NCBI GenBank assembly: GCA_010093515.1
Contig: MU001695.1
Location: 212,157-276,156, forward strand
Source: Lineolata rhizophorae
Lineage: Eukaryota; Ascomycota; Dothideomycetes; Lineolatales; Lineolataceae
Length of the DNA: 64,000 nucleotides
Direction: 5' to 3'
Part shown: positions 12,005 through 23,567 of the stretch, in pieces
Layout of the letters: each line of letters opens with the position of its first letter
Position numbering within the stretch: position 1 is the stretch's first letter
Made by a program: the position numbers and the translations under genes
The notes under the pieces: generated by a model
What the model saw: the letters and a program-made list of their open reading frames with translations, nothing else
Told to the model about the DNA's origin: nothing
Databases searched by the model: none

Positions 12005-12394
12005 TTATTTCCCGCTACGTTTGCGTTGCTCGAGAAACAGCACTTTCTTTTTGACTGCAAGAAGTTAGTCCCATATATCCCTAAGAAGCACAAGATGATG
12101 ATTAATGGTGGAGACGCGAGGTCGTGGGTTTGAAAGCTTCTGCTTTTATTAGCGCCATCTGGCGCTATCAAGAACCGTGAGACGTACCGACGGGATCGTA
12201 CTTCAGCATGCTGAGGGGTTTATGCGCTCGAGGGCGTGTGAATGTCTTGTAGTAGCCCGTCATGGCCATGGATATGAGGCGCACAGCAACGGTGCGCGAC
12301 TTGGCTGTTGATACGCGGTCGTAGTAGCACGTTAGCATGTACTTTAAGAATTGGGGATACCATTGAGGGCCTGGTGCGTACGTTTCTTTGCCAT
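12005..12394 (-). CDS. MRPL39: mitochondrial large-subunit ribosomal protein bL33m
   Basis: Structural component of the mitochondrial large ribosomal subunit. The gene is split into three tiny exons, 12382-12394, 12188-12304 and 12005-12054, with introns of 77 and 133 nt; both junctions have GTACGC/GTACGT donors. The spliced product is 59 aa, the usual bL33 size. It reads MAKK, then [19 protein letters not shown], then the FTRPR and [10 protein letters not shown] block, and ends [15 protein letters not shown], matching the bL33 family along its whole length. The first exon encodes only four residues and one base, so automatic annotation could easily miss or mis-start this gene. The symbol follows the yeast bL33m gene name. 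Confidence 0.9.
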
Positions 12395-13153
12395 GGTGCG
12401 GGGCGTGCGCTTGCCGTGCGATTCGGTTGATGGGCTCCAATCTTCTGGCTTGCGGAGGTTCTCGGGGAAGACTGTCCGCCGTGCTCGCAATCCTGTTACA
12501 TAAGCAATCGATCAGCCACACCTACCCAATGTTCAAGTTACCGGCCACTTGGCTCGCCTCAGCCACTTCCATCCTCTAGCTGCGCCTCCACCCCAATAAA
12601 GATCCTTGCAGCCCAACACCGACGCCACAGCGCTATTGTATTGGAATACGGGTTCTATTCTTGCTCCATCACACCATCTTGCGAAGCAATACGGAGCGTC
12701 TGTGTGTTTTATTGGAAACTATTCTTTCCCGTTCTCCGTGCCAGTCTAAATGTGCCGGGCGGTCGGAAATTCCTCCGGCTTCTAACGGAGTCGTTTGTTA
12801 GCCCCTCAATTTCCGTTTTCTTGATTGCCAAGTAGGCTCAAATTTAAACGTTTTAGCGGCTGGTGACCTCATTAACCAGTTTTTCAAGACGTTTTTGGTT
12901 TGCTGTATAGAAATCTAACCTGGAAATAACCTAGGAGCACATAAAAAAGAGTGGTTTAGCATAGTAATTTTATATTTTAAGCTTCAGTACATTAAATATC
13001 TGCTAGACCATCTGAACGCATAAAATATAACTATTTATTCTTGCAAGCAACTTGTGAATTACATATCGAGCTCGAGAATCTCTATATAATCGCCGGGCAA
13101 CGGAAATGTACCTCGCGGGATGATTCTAAAGATGGATGGGTATACTTTTAAAG

Positions 13154-13645
13154 CTAATTGTGTATGTGGAAAAGCGATCTGATTTGTGGAAGCATGGACA
13201 ACTTCGTAGACATGCAAATCATAGTATCGGATGTTAGAAAATGACAACCAATATTTGTATGCAAGAGGGAAAAGCACGTACGAGAGAAATCACTTACAAT
13301 TAACAATATATTTTTAGAAAGGAAGAGTCGAGTCTTAGATGGTGCAGCTATATCCATAGCTAGGCACCTAACCCTGTTGTTTCCTCCGATGCTGATAGGC
13401 GAAGGCGTCGAGTCATGAATCTGCTGGCTAGTTGTCCACCGCACCTGAGATGTTTCAGACTCCCAGTCAATCGCAATAAACCTATCAGTGGTGTGGCATT
13501 TGAGCCTTGGACCGGGTCGAGTGCAAATTATATGGGAACATACTCTCGGAGAGTTATACGTATAATCGGGTCTTGGGATCTTGCACTGATTGTCTTCCTC
13601 TGGGTCTTCAAGGATTAGTGCGCACCCACAGTCTATCCATTTCAC
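13154..13645 (-). CDS. unrecognised open frame, doubtful
   Basis: A 163-residue frame opens with MKWIDCGCALILEDPEED and is Cys-rich in its first half. A good intron donor (GTAAGT, about 13,297) and a branch-like TCTAAC lie inside it. Splicing to the other frame that ends at 13,059 (YIEILELDM) would need a different phase than the obvious donor and acceptor provide. I recognise no family. It may be chance, a lineage-specific gene whose exons I cannot place, or the remnant of a gene in an AT-rich patch. Confidence 0.2.
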   Translation of the reverse strand: MKWIDCGCALILEDPEEDNQCKIPRPDYTYNSPRVCSHIICTRPGPRLKCHTTDRFIAIDWESETSQVRWTTSQQIHDSTPSPISIGGNNRVRCLAMDIAAPSKTRLFLSKNILLIVSDFSRTCFSLLHTNIGCHFLTSDTMICMSTKLSMLPQIRSLFHIHN

Positions 13646-16600
13646 TGCTGCGGCGGTTATCTATGTCTTTTTCTTTCCGTGCCCCTCTTTCCGCCGCACT
13701 TTGCCTAGCGACATCACAGCCTCTACTGCCACACTAAACTACTCCTACTGCAGCATCCCTTTCGCCTATGTTCTCCTCCTCCTGCTTCTGCGGCTCTGCT
13801 CTGTCGGGCTCATCGGCCGAGCGACTGGCGGCCAGGACAACAACACCAGCCCGCGATGAACGGATTTGCGCCGGGTTATCTGGTCGATGGTGCCGTGTAC
13901 AACTTGCTGTACATCAATGTGACGAGTCAAAAATATAGCTTTGCTAGGGCCGCGATAAAGTATACGGGCTTGGTGATACGTCATTTTGTGCTTGTTGAAA
14001 GGTGCGTGGCTTTGTCCGGGTGAGGTGGGCGCGAGGGCTTACGAGGCAACTAGCTAGCTTTTGCTGCCTTAAGTGACAGAACGTAGTGCAGTGTCTCCTA
14101 ACTTTTGAGTACGTCTTGAATTTTTTTTATGTAATATGGCAGTGATTTCTTGCCTTCCACTTGGATGTTAAAACCGGCCTTTTTGTGGCTAGATTCTGTT
14201 TAGGTGCCTTAAGTATACACGTCGACTCCTGTTGATCGCAGGTATCTCTCAATACCTAATAAGATTATCGCGGATAAGATATCGACAACACGCACGACGA
14301 AACGTAGAGATCAAAAGTGCATAAATCCGAGTCAATAATAATATAAAAGCTGATTCGATGAAATAGCAAGGCTATTGGGTAGGCTGGAGCGAATTGATGG
14401 CCTATACTGTAGTGAAGTCAAGTAAATGAAATCCCGCCCGTCGGGCGTTCCGTATGCATTGAATCATGTTTCTTCCCTTTTTTTTTCAGCAACGAATAAG
14501 TTGGTGTGCCGCGACAGTCGACTTAAACTAGTTGATTGGCTCACACGTGGCCGGATTACGTACGGTGGAGAGAGGCTACCAACATTGCACAGCCATGCAG
14601 CCAAGGTAACACAGTCGGGCCGTGCAATAAAAGCAGAAGAGATGCTTTCCCGTGCATTGACTAAAAGTGAAAACTGTAGTCGTAAGAGCCGACTAGGAAG
14701 CGACGTTGCGAGATTATTTGCTATGGACATATAAGCAGAGGTTGAGGCGAGGCTGAGACGGCAACCGCAGGTCGGCCTAGACCATGGCGCAGCTATTGGA
14801 AATAGGGCACAGTTTTAGACGACCGGAGGCGCCCTTGTCTCAAGATGTGCTAGATGAAGACAGATTCATTCGCAGTGATTCCAGACACGCCTCGGTATAC
14901 ACACACACACGCCACATATATATATATTTGAAAGGCCAGATAGACACTCTTTGGTGATTTTGAAGGAGGCAAAGCCAGAAAAAAAATCTCTTGTCCGCGG
15001 CGCAGAACGAAGCTGAAAGCCTCAAAAAGCTCTCCTAGGTACTCCATAATGATGCCAAGTGGTCTTTGCTCCCGAGCAGGCTGACAACATATTTCCGTAG
15101 CGGGACTGGAGGCGGGGGAGGACGTGGCTTGGGCTGGTTTGGAGGCCAACCGCAACACGTGGCAACGCTCCCATCTGCTTTTTCACGGTCTGTCTACTCC
15201 AAGGAAATAGGTAGGGGGTGCCAGGACACGCAGCCTACATTTCCAAGCGTAAGACGATCAACTCAGCAGCGTGAGCGCAAGCACAATTTAGGTGGACGGA
15301 AAGATGGACATCACAGGCCACCGTCGGTTGACCGGCAGTGTGGCCGCGGACTTGGCCCGACTGCGGCCTGGCTTGGACGCCGAGGGGCACCAGACGCACC
15401 ATGCAGGTCATTCAGCCTTGGAGGCAAAGCAGGCGAGGCAGAGGTGCAACGGGCGTTCCCAAGACTCTTGGGGGGCCTGGGCGGGGGCTAGGGCGCCACG
15501 TCAAGCTAGATGGCAAAAGGGATTACTAAGGACAGGAGGGGTGGTGAGGAACACAGGCAACAGGATCATTCGTTCGGCCGAATCGGGTAAACGACGATGC
15601 ATTGCGTCTGCCTCCGCTCGTGCCTGCCGCCGTAGGATGGCTCGCGTCGGCCGTGACTCCCGTCGCGAGAGTCACCGGGCGAGGCCAAGACTTTTGGTGG
15701 ATGACGGCGATCGAGGGGACGAGGGCGTCGCGCGGGGAAGGACGGAGCCGGGCGGCAGCAGCCCGGACGGCGGGAGACGAGCTGCACCCCTCGCAGTAGT
15801 GGATAGCCCGGGCGTGGGTTGCCTCAGGACGGGCGACAGTCATAGGTACGTAGCTGGACGGACAGGCAGAAGCGGCGCTGGGCGGTCCGGGGAACCATCG
15901 CAGGACGCGACTGCCGTTGCGCGGTTGGGCGGGGTGGCAGGTAGGCAGGACCGTCGGGTCGGTGAGTCAGGCGTGCAGCGCGCGCCGCGAAGCCGAGGGA
16001 GGCACGAGCCGCAGCAAACCGGCCGTCGGTGCGAAGCTGCGAGCTGAAAAGCGACGGCCGGTGGGAGGGAGGCCCCGGGCGCCGATTAGTCATGCCCCGA
16101 CCGGTGCGGCGTCTGCGGTGTCCCTTTCGGGACGACGCGATGTACCTACACACTACGTACTCCCGTGCCACACGTCGCGACGCCGACGCGACTCTGACCG
16201 ACCCGGCGCGCGCGCGCAAACCCGGCGGTGCGCTGTTACCGGAATAGCAGCTCCTCCTGTCAGGGCTGCCGGCCGGACACGTCGAGCATAATGATGGAGG
16301 CGCCGGACGGCGGCGACGGCGACGGCAACATGTCGTGCGCGCAGAGGCACGGTTGGCTGGCGATCGTCGTGGGCAGCTTCTCTTGCCGTGCTCGGGGTTG
16401 TTTCGACAGGCGCACTGCCACGGCTGGCAACCGCTCTGCGCAATGGCGCAACCCGGCGCGCCGGCGGCGAGCGGCCGGGGCGCAGTGCGCGGCAGCGCGG
16501 TGTCGCGCCTCCCCCCGAGCGGGGCGTGGCGGAGTCGTCCCCGGGCCCGCGGGCTGGCAGGCGCGCCGCGACGCCGCGAACCGCTCCGCGGCGCGCTCGA

Positions 16601-16847
16601 ACGGGCGCTGCCGCATCGCGCCATGGCCGCCCGCTGACTGGTTGGCTGGCGCCTGCGCTATACCCGTCATGCGCTGGCCGCCGCCAAGCGCGCATCCCTG
16701 ACCGCCCGCTCCTCCCCCCCTCCCCCCAGGACCCCTGCCAGCCCACCAGGCCCCCAAGGCACCGACTCCGCACACCCTGGCTGCCCCAGGAAGGTGATTC
16801 TGTGTAGGCTGCTGCGGTGCCGGTGGTCGTAGCTCTCCGGTCTGCAG

Positions 16848-16857
16848 CTATATATCT
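16848..16857 (+). promoter_or_regulatory. candidate TATA box
   Basis: The sequence CTATATATCT lies about 66 bases before the first ATG of the gene at 16,923 and is followed by a CT-rich leader (CACCCCTCTCCCGTCACC), an arrangement common at strongly expressed fungal genes. No transcript start is known. Confidence 0.5.
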
Positions 16858-16922
16858 CACCCCTCTCCCGTCACCACTCCAACTTTCGCCCACCACATCT
16901 CCACCACGATCCTCTCAGTTCT

Positions 16923-17702
16923 ATGCCGGTCTTTTCTCGCAATCACTCCACAATGCCGTCCTTCCACCGCCACTCCACCATGCCGGCCGTTATCCAGACC
17001 ATCTCGCCGTCGGACACGCGCGCCGTCACGTTTCCTCCCGTCCCCGTCACCAAGGTCTGCCGCCCTGTTAACGGCGACGAGTCCCGGGCGCTCAAGTCCT
17101 TTGAGAACCATGCCCGCGACTGCTCCCATTGCGTCGATCCCTACGAGGTCCACCGGACCGGCCATTCCCTCTGCCCCTCTGGCCTTCGGTACGCCCGTGA
17201 CGTTGCCGACTATCTCTACAGCAAGCGAGACGGCAAGATTTACTCGACGGACAACACGGGCGACCAGCTCGTCCAAGTGGAAATCCCCGCCGGCTACGAT
17301 CAGGTTCGCGGCCTGCTCCGGGCCATTGATCGCAGCAACCGCCATCACAGGCCGTTCCTCAAGTCGTACGACCGCCGCTACTACGTGCCCGCTCGCACGG
17401 CCGAGCGTCAGCCGGTCAAGGTGGAGCAGGCCGACCTACCCAAGAAGCCCTCGCGCCGCCGCTCCGTCGAGATTGTCGAGTGGCCCGATTTCGAGCGCCA
17501 CGCTTCTAGTGAGCGCGCCGCCGCCGTCGTCGACGTCAACAAGCGAGGTTCTCTGTACATCGAGGACCAGAACCAGCGCCGCAAGGTCTACGAGAAGTAC
17601 AACGTCGAGCTACGAGAGCCGACCCCCCGCCGCGAGCCGACGCACTATTACGAACATCATCACCACCACCACCGCCGTCAGGGCTCGAACTACCACCCCT
17701 GA
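16923..17702 (+). CDS. His/Arg-rich conserved-looking protein, unknown function
   Basis: Uninterrupted frame of 259 aa. Three in-frame ATGs (16,923, 16,953, 16,980) lie in a small duplicated stretch of HSTMP units; the second and third have better start contexts, so the product could be 240-259 aa. Residues about 58-90 contain FENHARDCSHCVDPYEVH and a following SLCPSG, whose spaced Cys and His residues could bind a metal. A compact basic central part follows (VADYLYSKRDGKIY, then VRGLLRAIDRSNRHH), then a low-complexity Arg/Glu tail with six consecutive His near the end. There are no transmembrane segments or signal peptide. Codon use is strongly GC-ending, consistent with a well-expressed real gene. 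I do not recognise a characterised family. Confidence 0.7.
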   Translation: MPVFSRNHSTMPSFHRHSTMPAVIQTISPSDTRAVTFPPVPVTKVCRPVNGDESRALKSFENHARDCSHCVDPYEVHRTGHSLCPSGLRYARDVADYLYSKRDGKIYSTDNTGDQLVQVEIPAGYDQVRGLLRAIDRSNRHHRPFLKSYDRRYYVPARTAERQPVKVEQADLPKKPSRRRSVEIVEWPDFERHASSERAAAVVDVNKRGSLYIEDQNQRRKVYEKYNVELREPTPRREPTHYYEHHHHHHRRQGSNYHP

Positions 17703-20700
17703 AACACTTTTGTCTCGGACGGCGTTATCCGCTTTCGACTATAAAACAGATTGATTTCCCAGTTTCACCTGGACGCACCGGCGCGTGGACTTGGCCCAAC
17801 ACCAACAGAAGGAGGGAGGTTGAAACACGACTCCATTTTCTCTTTGGATGGCCCGAGCATCGCCGCTCCGCGGGCCCACCTTCGGGCATCGCGTTGAGCC
17901 ACACCCATGAGCGTGGAGTGAATGCAACACGGACGATTGCGGAGTTGTTTTGCCCCATGTCTCTCTTGGTGTGAATGTGCTGCACCTTTTTGCTTATAGC
18001 AGTCGTCTGCCAGATCTACACTTGTCGTGTTCTGTCTTGTTTGCAGTTCCTGGCTCGCTATCGCATGTTCGTTTTTTTTTTTTCTGGGGACAGTCTCGAC
18101 ATGCTGCTCTTGGTTTTGCTTTTGGACGGACGAATGAAAGGAGGCAGAGCGTCACCATCACCATACCCCTTACGATCCGCGTGGCCCTCTCGCGCACTTG
18201 ACCGGGGGTGGCCTCGCTTATTGATCTGGTGGTTAGGCCGCACAGTTTGGGACCTGGGGAAAAGGACTTGATGGGGTATGGGGCAGTCGCCGCACCATGC
18301 AACCCGACTATCCGCACCATATCTTGCAACGAGGACGGCTAGGTTGATTTCTTGATGACTGGGGGCATACTACGGGATGCATGTAGTATTAGGTGCCGAT
18401 TTAAAAATTTCAAAGGATTCTTTCTCGGACTTCATCCTCCGCTATCGCGTGCAAGTCACTCTGTGTCGAATTTACGGACCAATCAGGCGCGCCGACAAGG
18501 GTGCGGTTCACCGGTCACTTAGTTCACTATTTCACTAGCGGGCCCAGAGCAGGCACAGTAGCGCAAGTAGACGAGTCACGGCCCAGCCCTTCTCCTCGCC
18601 AGTCATGGCCGCGTTTTCTGGGATTATTATTATCATTATCATTTTTTATATCCATCGCAATAGCTGATGGGGCTGCGTCGGCAATACAGGGATGCATGCG
18701 GGCGCTCCCGGGACAGTCGAGGAGATCAGCTTGCGCAATCCGAGGAGGTGCCGCGCGGGCCGCGCCCGTCCTGAGGCATCTTTTATCTTGGCCGATGATA
18801 ATGATGGTGGTGAAGGGCTGGTGGTGGACCCCTTACACCCACCCATTAAAGCCTCCCCCTTTCACAATTTTTTTCAGTTCACTGCTCGGGCTCAGGCCTG
18901 CTAGATGCGGCGCAGCAACGTTCCGCCCCGTACCCACCGTCAATACTACTACTACTTCCCGCGAGCTATCGTCAACCGCTTCCTAGGTCCTGGCATATTC
19001 TCCGACGAGGAGGCTCCTACGTAAATTCCGTACTCGCGCAACCCTACTCTCTGACCGGTCAATTGTAGCTCCGCCGTACGCGCACGCTGCGATGTAGTGT
19101 AGCGTGGCGCGGCTTCCTCGGCACCTAGCCCATGTACCATAAAACACTGCTTAGGTAGAAGTCCGGTCTATAGGAAAAAGTGTCCGTGAAACACCGTGGA
19201 TCGCCGGATAGTAGGTACCTACCTCCCTACCACGTAGACCCGTAGAACCCTATTGGAAGTGTCGCGCGGACTTTGCCAGAACAGTCATCACCCATTCAGC
19301 CCAGTGTGCAGCCACCCCCTGCAGACGGACGGCGGCCTAAGCGGGCGGGACGCAGGCCAAGACCGTCCAGTCAGTCTCTGTCTCCCACTCTTTCCCTCTT
19401 CCACTCTCTAGGCCTCTCTGCGCATTCGCGCCGAAAATGAGAGAAATAGGACCGCGCACTAGCCTACGAACGGCACCTCCAGCTGCCGTTCCCCGGCGAA
19501 CCGCGCCCCGGCCTGCTACCTAATGCCTAAGTAGTTTATCGTGCGCGGCGCCCCAGGCGCGCAAATGTGCAAACCACCTAGGTTGGCAGTAATAGGCACC
19601 TCGAACATACCCACCTACTATGTAGGTAGGTACCTACTCGACCGCGGAGCGGGCGCTGCTGATGGCTAGCTGGGGCGCGAAACTTGGTTTGCCTCCAGGG
19701 CTGGGCCGCAGCCGTGGCCGTGGCCGGGGGAGTTCTGCGGGACTGCGCCAGTGGCTGCCGTCATGTGAGGTTGTAGCGGCCCTCGGTGCCTAGGCGGATC
19801 AACCGGGGGGGTTTGGGTGGGTTGGCTGGCCGGCTGGTTGGTTGGTCGGCTTGCTGGGCTGCATCCTGCGTTGAAGGGCCGGAAGGATGTGTGGCTGAGG
19901 CTCGTGCGTGATGTAGAGGGTGTGGCTTACTTAGAACACGAGAAGAGTGGGATTGTGGCGCAGAGGGGGGCAAGAACCCAAGACTGCTACATACCAAGGT
20001 CCCCGGGGGTAACTTTGCAGGGTAGCGAGATGGCGTAGCTGGTGCGACCTGCTGGTGACTACCTAGGTAATTTGCTTTTTTCCTTTCCACCTTTTCTTGA
20101 GGTTGCCCTACGTAGTACGGTGAGAGGATGTCCTGCGACCCTGTCACTCAGCTGGCGAGACGGCCATAGTGATGGGAGTCTGCCTTCTTGCCTTCACCCT
20201 ACTGCTTACTATCCTCCTGTACGTGGGGTCAGTTGATGATATATTGCCCCCCATCGCGTGTGCAGATCCTGATGGGGTGGTGTGGCACACTCCCTCCTGC
20301 CGAGGGCGGGCCGCCGCGGCATCCGCTTGCGGTGGGGAGTAGGGAATACTAGTATCCTGACGGTGGCATGGGGTTGCGGGGACTAGGCGTGGTGAGTGGG
20401 CTACTTACATACTTCCTACCTAGTCACTTGCTCGTACTGATCCCCAGAACGAAGGAGAGACATCAATACACCAAACGGTCGGATCGTTCCAGACGGCCCA
20501 AGAGCCAGTGAAGCTAATTAGGAGCGCTGCTGCCACTGTGGTGTGCTGCTAGACCATCGCGGTCTCGTTATTGACGAGTGAGTCAAGGCCTCTTGTCGGC
20601 TCGGATTTTCTGTCACGACATTTATTATCGGGGGAGTCAAACCATGGTGCGCGGGGAATACAGAGTAGAATCGCGCGTTTGTGTGGATGTCGAAATAATG

Positions 20701-21433
20701 CTGTATGTCAATGTCTATTTTCGGATGCCGGCCAACAGTATGTACATAATGTAGGTGGTAAGCGGGCCGCGTTGAGCTTTGCTCTATCCATAGAAGCTAG
20801 AAGTACTTCAATTCGCGCCTTTCGCCACAACACTGTTCGACATCATGAGTTCGGCAATATGCTTCCTCGACCGGCAGCCGACACCTCCACAATTGTGACG
20901 GCCCCTCTCTCTTCAGCAGGCTGACCACCATAATTGTGACCTTCCTGACAAGAGGTGGTCCCGCGTTAGTCGTATCAGATGCGCCATCACTGTCGACGAA
21001 GTCTCCTAACTCTCTATACCATTAGCCATCGTGACGTTGGCCGTAAGGCGTCCGCTGAGCCACCAAAAGACCGTTTTCTAATCCATCAACTCTGCATTCG
21101 CTCCGCAAAGAATGCACCAGCCAATGAAAATGCTCCAAGCCCATCGTATAGAAGAGGAAACAAGTGAAGGGAAGCAATGCAAAATGGTATAACCCCGCCA
21201 GCGCCAATTCATCTGCGGCATGCAAGCTTAGGACAAGGTTGTGAGAAGTGGAAGGTCCAAGGTGGAAAGCTGTAATGGAAAAATAACGCCGATAGCTCCA
21301 ACTGACCGGACAAAATTATGCTTTGGGGATGGAACTTCTAGTATAGACCGTTCATTACTAGTATAGAGCGCATGCAGAGTAGAATATACAAACCAGTATA
21401 CAACCTCGAAAACTGATATAAGCACCAACGTGT
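17703..21433. other. long gene-poor region
   Basis: About 3.7 kb with no supported gene. It contains T tracts (for example 18,067-18,080), a stretch of ATTATTATTATCATTATCA-like sequence near 18,620, GC-rich blocks near 19,300-19,550 and 19,640-19,830, and many TAGGTACCTA words at 19.2 and 19.6 kb. Open frames on both strands overlap and show no domains. The left edge is probably the 3' untranslated region of the 16.9-kb gene. Confidence 0.55.
19205..19640. repeat. TAGGTACCTA palindromic words
   Basis: Palindromic GTAGGTACCTAC-type words occur at about 19,211-19,222 and again at 19,620-19,637 (GTAGGTAGGTACCTAC). Related CTAGGT and CACCTAG words lie between. They are short and degenerate and do not form a tandem array. 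Confidence 0.5.
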
Positions 21434-23567
21434 TCAGAAGTTTGTGATGCGGGGACGCCCAAGTTGGCCGAGGAGATGGTCCAGCTCAGTCCAATTCTCA
21501 GCCGTCGTAGCGAACTTCCGATGCTTCCGTGAAACCACATGCTGTTACGGCCGTTAGTCACGGAGCCTGCGACGGACATTGGTCTGACTCACCTCGTCAA
21601 AGTCATTGAATTTCTCCCTGCAATTCTCACAATAGCCCGGCTTGGGGTCTTTGGGAGCCGCCTTCTTCGGGGGCTTCGAGTTATAATTATCCTCACGAGG
21701 CATCTCGTGGATCTGCTCCAGGTCTTGAGCCTTGCGCTTAGTACCCCGCGACGCACTAGGCTTGTCGTTCACGGCGGCCCGAAGGTCATTCATATATGAG
21801 GACGGCATGCTGGCCCCCGAAGCATTGTTACGCTCAAGGACTTTCCGCTTCAACTGATGCACCTCCTTGCTAGAGCCGGCTCGTTGCACCGGTCCCGGGG
21901 CGGTCGAAGATACCATTTGCGAACGGATAGCTGACGTGACATTTGAAGGCTGCACACCTGACGCGATGGGTTCTCCGCCGGCGTAGCGAGGCAGACCACG
22001 CAAAGTCGCTTGAGCACTCCCAAAAAGATGTGGCGTCTCGGCACTTGCGGCACGCTTCGAAAGTACCGGCCTAGGTAGCTCAAGTGGCTTGGCAGACTCC
22101 GCGTCGTGAGCACCACGGTTGGCGGCAGGAGCGGGTTGGATAGCAGAATAGCTCTCGCCTAGCACATGCTTGTTCTGGACATAGTCGCATCCTCTTGTGC
22201 CTTCCAAGGCAGTAGCGGCTCGGGTCTTCCTCGTGGACTGCTCCGCCCGCATTGCCCGCGGAGCCGTAGTCTTCTCTTTTTCAGGTTTCTTCACAGAAGT
22301 CAGATCTTCAACGAAAGGGCAGCGCCCTTGCCCCGAGTGGCGAAACTGAGGCCATTTCCCCTCCTCTCTAGAGGCTACAACCGGGTACTCGCGTATCATG
22401 ACCGGGCGCGTCTTCTCGTCCATGTCGCTGATGTAGACGTAGTAACCACGGAACGTAGCCATGTCATCCGTAGTCACCGTCCTATCACGATCGGCGGGCC
22501 CATGAAGCTTCTCGTTTCGGAGCATCTGCAGCAGGTCTGCATCCTTGTTCTTCCCTTGTGTGAGATTCGTCGCGTTGCTCCGCGTATTGTGGGCCGGTTG
22601 GTCGCTATAATTTTCAAACATGGTCGTCATCATTCTCTGGAGCTTTTCCAGCGCCCAAATTTTCATTCCCATTTGGCGGGCTTTGATAAGAATATCGCCG
22701 TTCGATGCCTGATGGCGGCGGTCCTCGCCATCATGATGTGGACTATTTGGTGTATCAGCCTTCAAGGATAGTTTGTCTTTGACTAGGGAAACCAACCCGG
22801 AGATCGCACTATGATTCTTTTTGTGCAGCGCGCCCTCCAAGGCAAGTTTGCTCTTTGGTGCCCCGGTAGAATGGGTGTCAGAGTTGCGGTCCAAAAGCAA
22901 AGGATTGATGGTGTGGAAGGCGGCGTTGTTTTCCGCGGTAGGCTGTTGGCACGCCTGCTCGGATGGGATCGAACGCGTCGTGACGACATGGGTGACGGTC
23001 TTGGAGAAGAATTTCTCCTCGCGCTGCGGAAACATGCAATAAGTCAAAATTGTACGGAAATGGGATCCACGGAGCACTTACGGCACCAAGAATGTGGATT
23101 TGCCTTGACACCTTCACACGAGCTTCCTCGGACATGGCCTCGAAGTAGAAGACGTAGCTAGGGAACACCCGACGATAGTGTCTCTGCCATTGTCTGATGG
23201 ACTCGGCATTGTGGCCAAGGTCCTTTTGAGCCCGATCGTTTTTCTGAGGCGGCGGCTTGGTCTCTTTGGCCTCGGCCCGGCGGTGAGTCGTCGACGGCGG
23301 TTGTGCGGACCGGCGACCGAGGCCGATGCGACGGGCGTCCACTTCTTCGATTTCGAGAGTTTGCTTCTTGGACGGTGGCGGCGGCCCGAAAGGTAGTTCG
23401 CGGGAGTCACCAGCATTACTAGCATTCGGGCGTTGGCGCTTGGACGAAGCTATGGAGGCTGGCCGAACCGGCGAATTCGCCCCGTTGGGGATGTTGCCCA
23501 ATGGCACGCGACGACTCGCCATGGCGGAGAGAGATGAGGGGGAGGGAGGGATAGACACGGCTGCCAT
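21434..23567 (-). CDS. DBF4: Dbf4-type regulatory subunit of Cdc7 kinase
   Basis: Dbf4 activates Cdc7 to phosphorylate MCM at replication origins in the nucleus. Exons are 23082-23567, 21593-23023 and 21434-21541, with introns of 58 and 51 nt, both phase 0; the product is 674 aa. The second in-frame ATG (23,522, MASRRVPLGNIPNG) is an equally likely start and gives 659 aa. Motif N (BRCT-like) spans the first junction (WQRHYRRVFPSYVFYFE to KFFSKTVTHVVTTR). Motif M is near residue 366 (RPVMIREYPV, then KWPQF). The C-terminal DBF zinc finger is CENCREKFNDFDE with HVVSRKH supplied by the third exon, so the finger is complete only after splicing. The protein ends GQLGRPRITNF. The Aspergillus equivalent is nimO. 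The assignment is firm because all three family motifs are present in order. Confidence 0.94.

Larger units (their letters stand above)
12395..16922. other. long gene-poor region
   Basis: About 4.5 kb without a supported gene. Roughly 12,840-13,360 is AT-rich, 14,100-14,400 is also AT-rich, and 15,070-16,800 is strongly GC-rich with many overlapping chance frames on both strands. A short CA/TA tract lies at 14,899-14,930. One weak open frame on the minus strand is listed separately. The right end must hold the promoter of the gene at 16,923. Confidence 0.55.

Noticed and set aside
15292-16624. Several 100-270 codon frames on both strands
   Set aside because: Chance frames in a GC-rich block; low-complexity Arg/Ala/Pro products that disagree with each other.
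19761-20147. 128-codon minus-strand frame
   Set aside because: Pro/Ser/His-rich with no domain, in noncoding DNA with TAGGTACC words.
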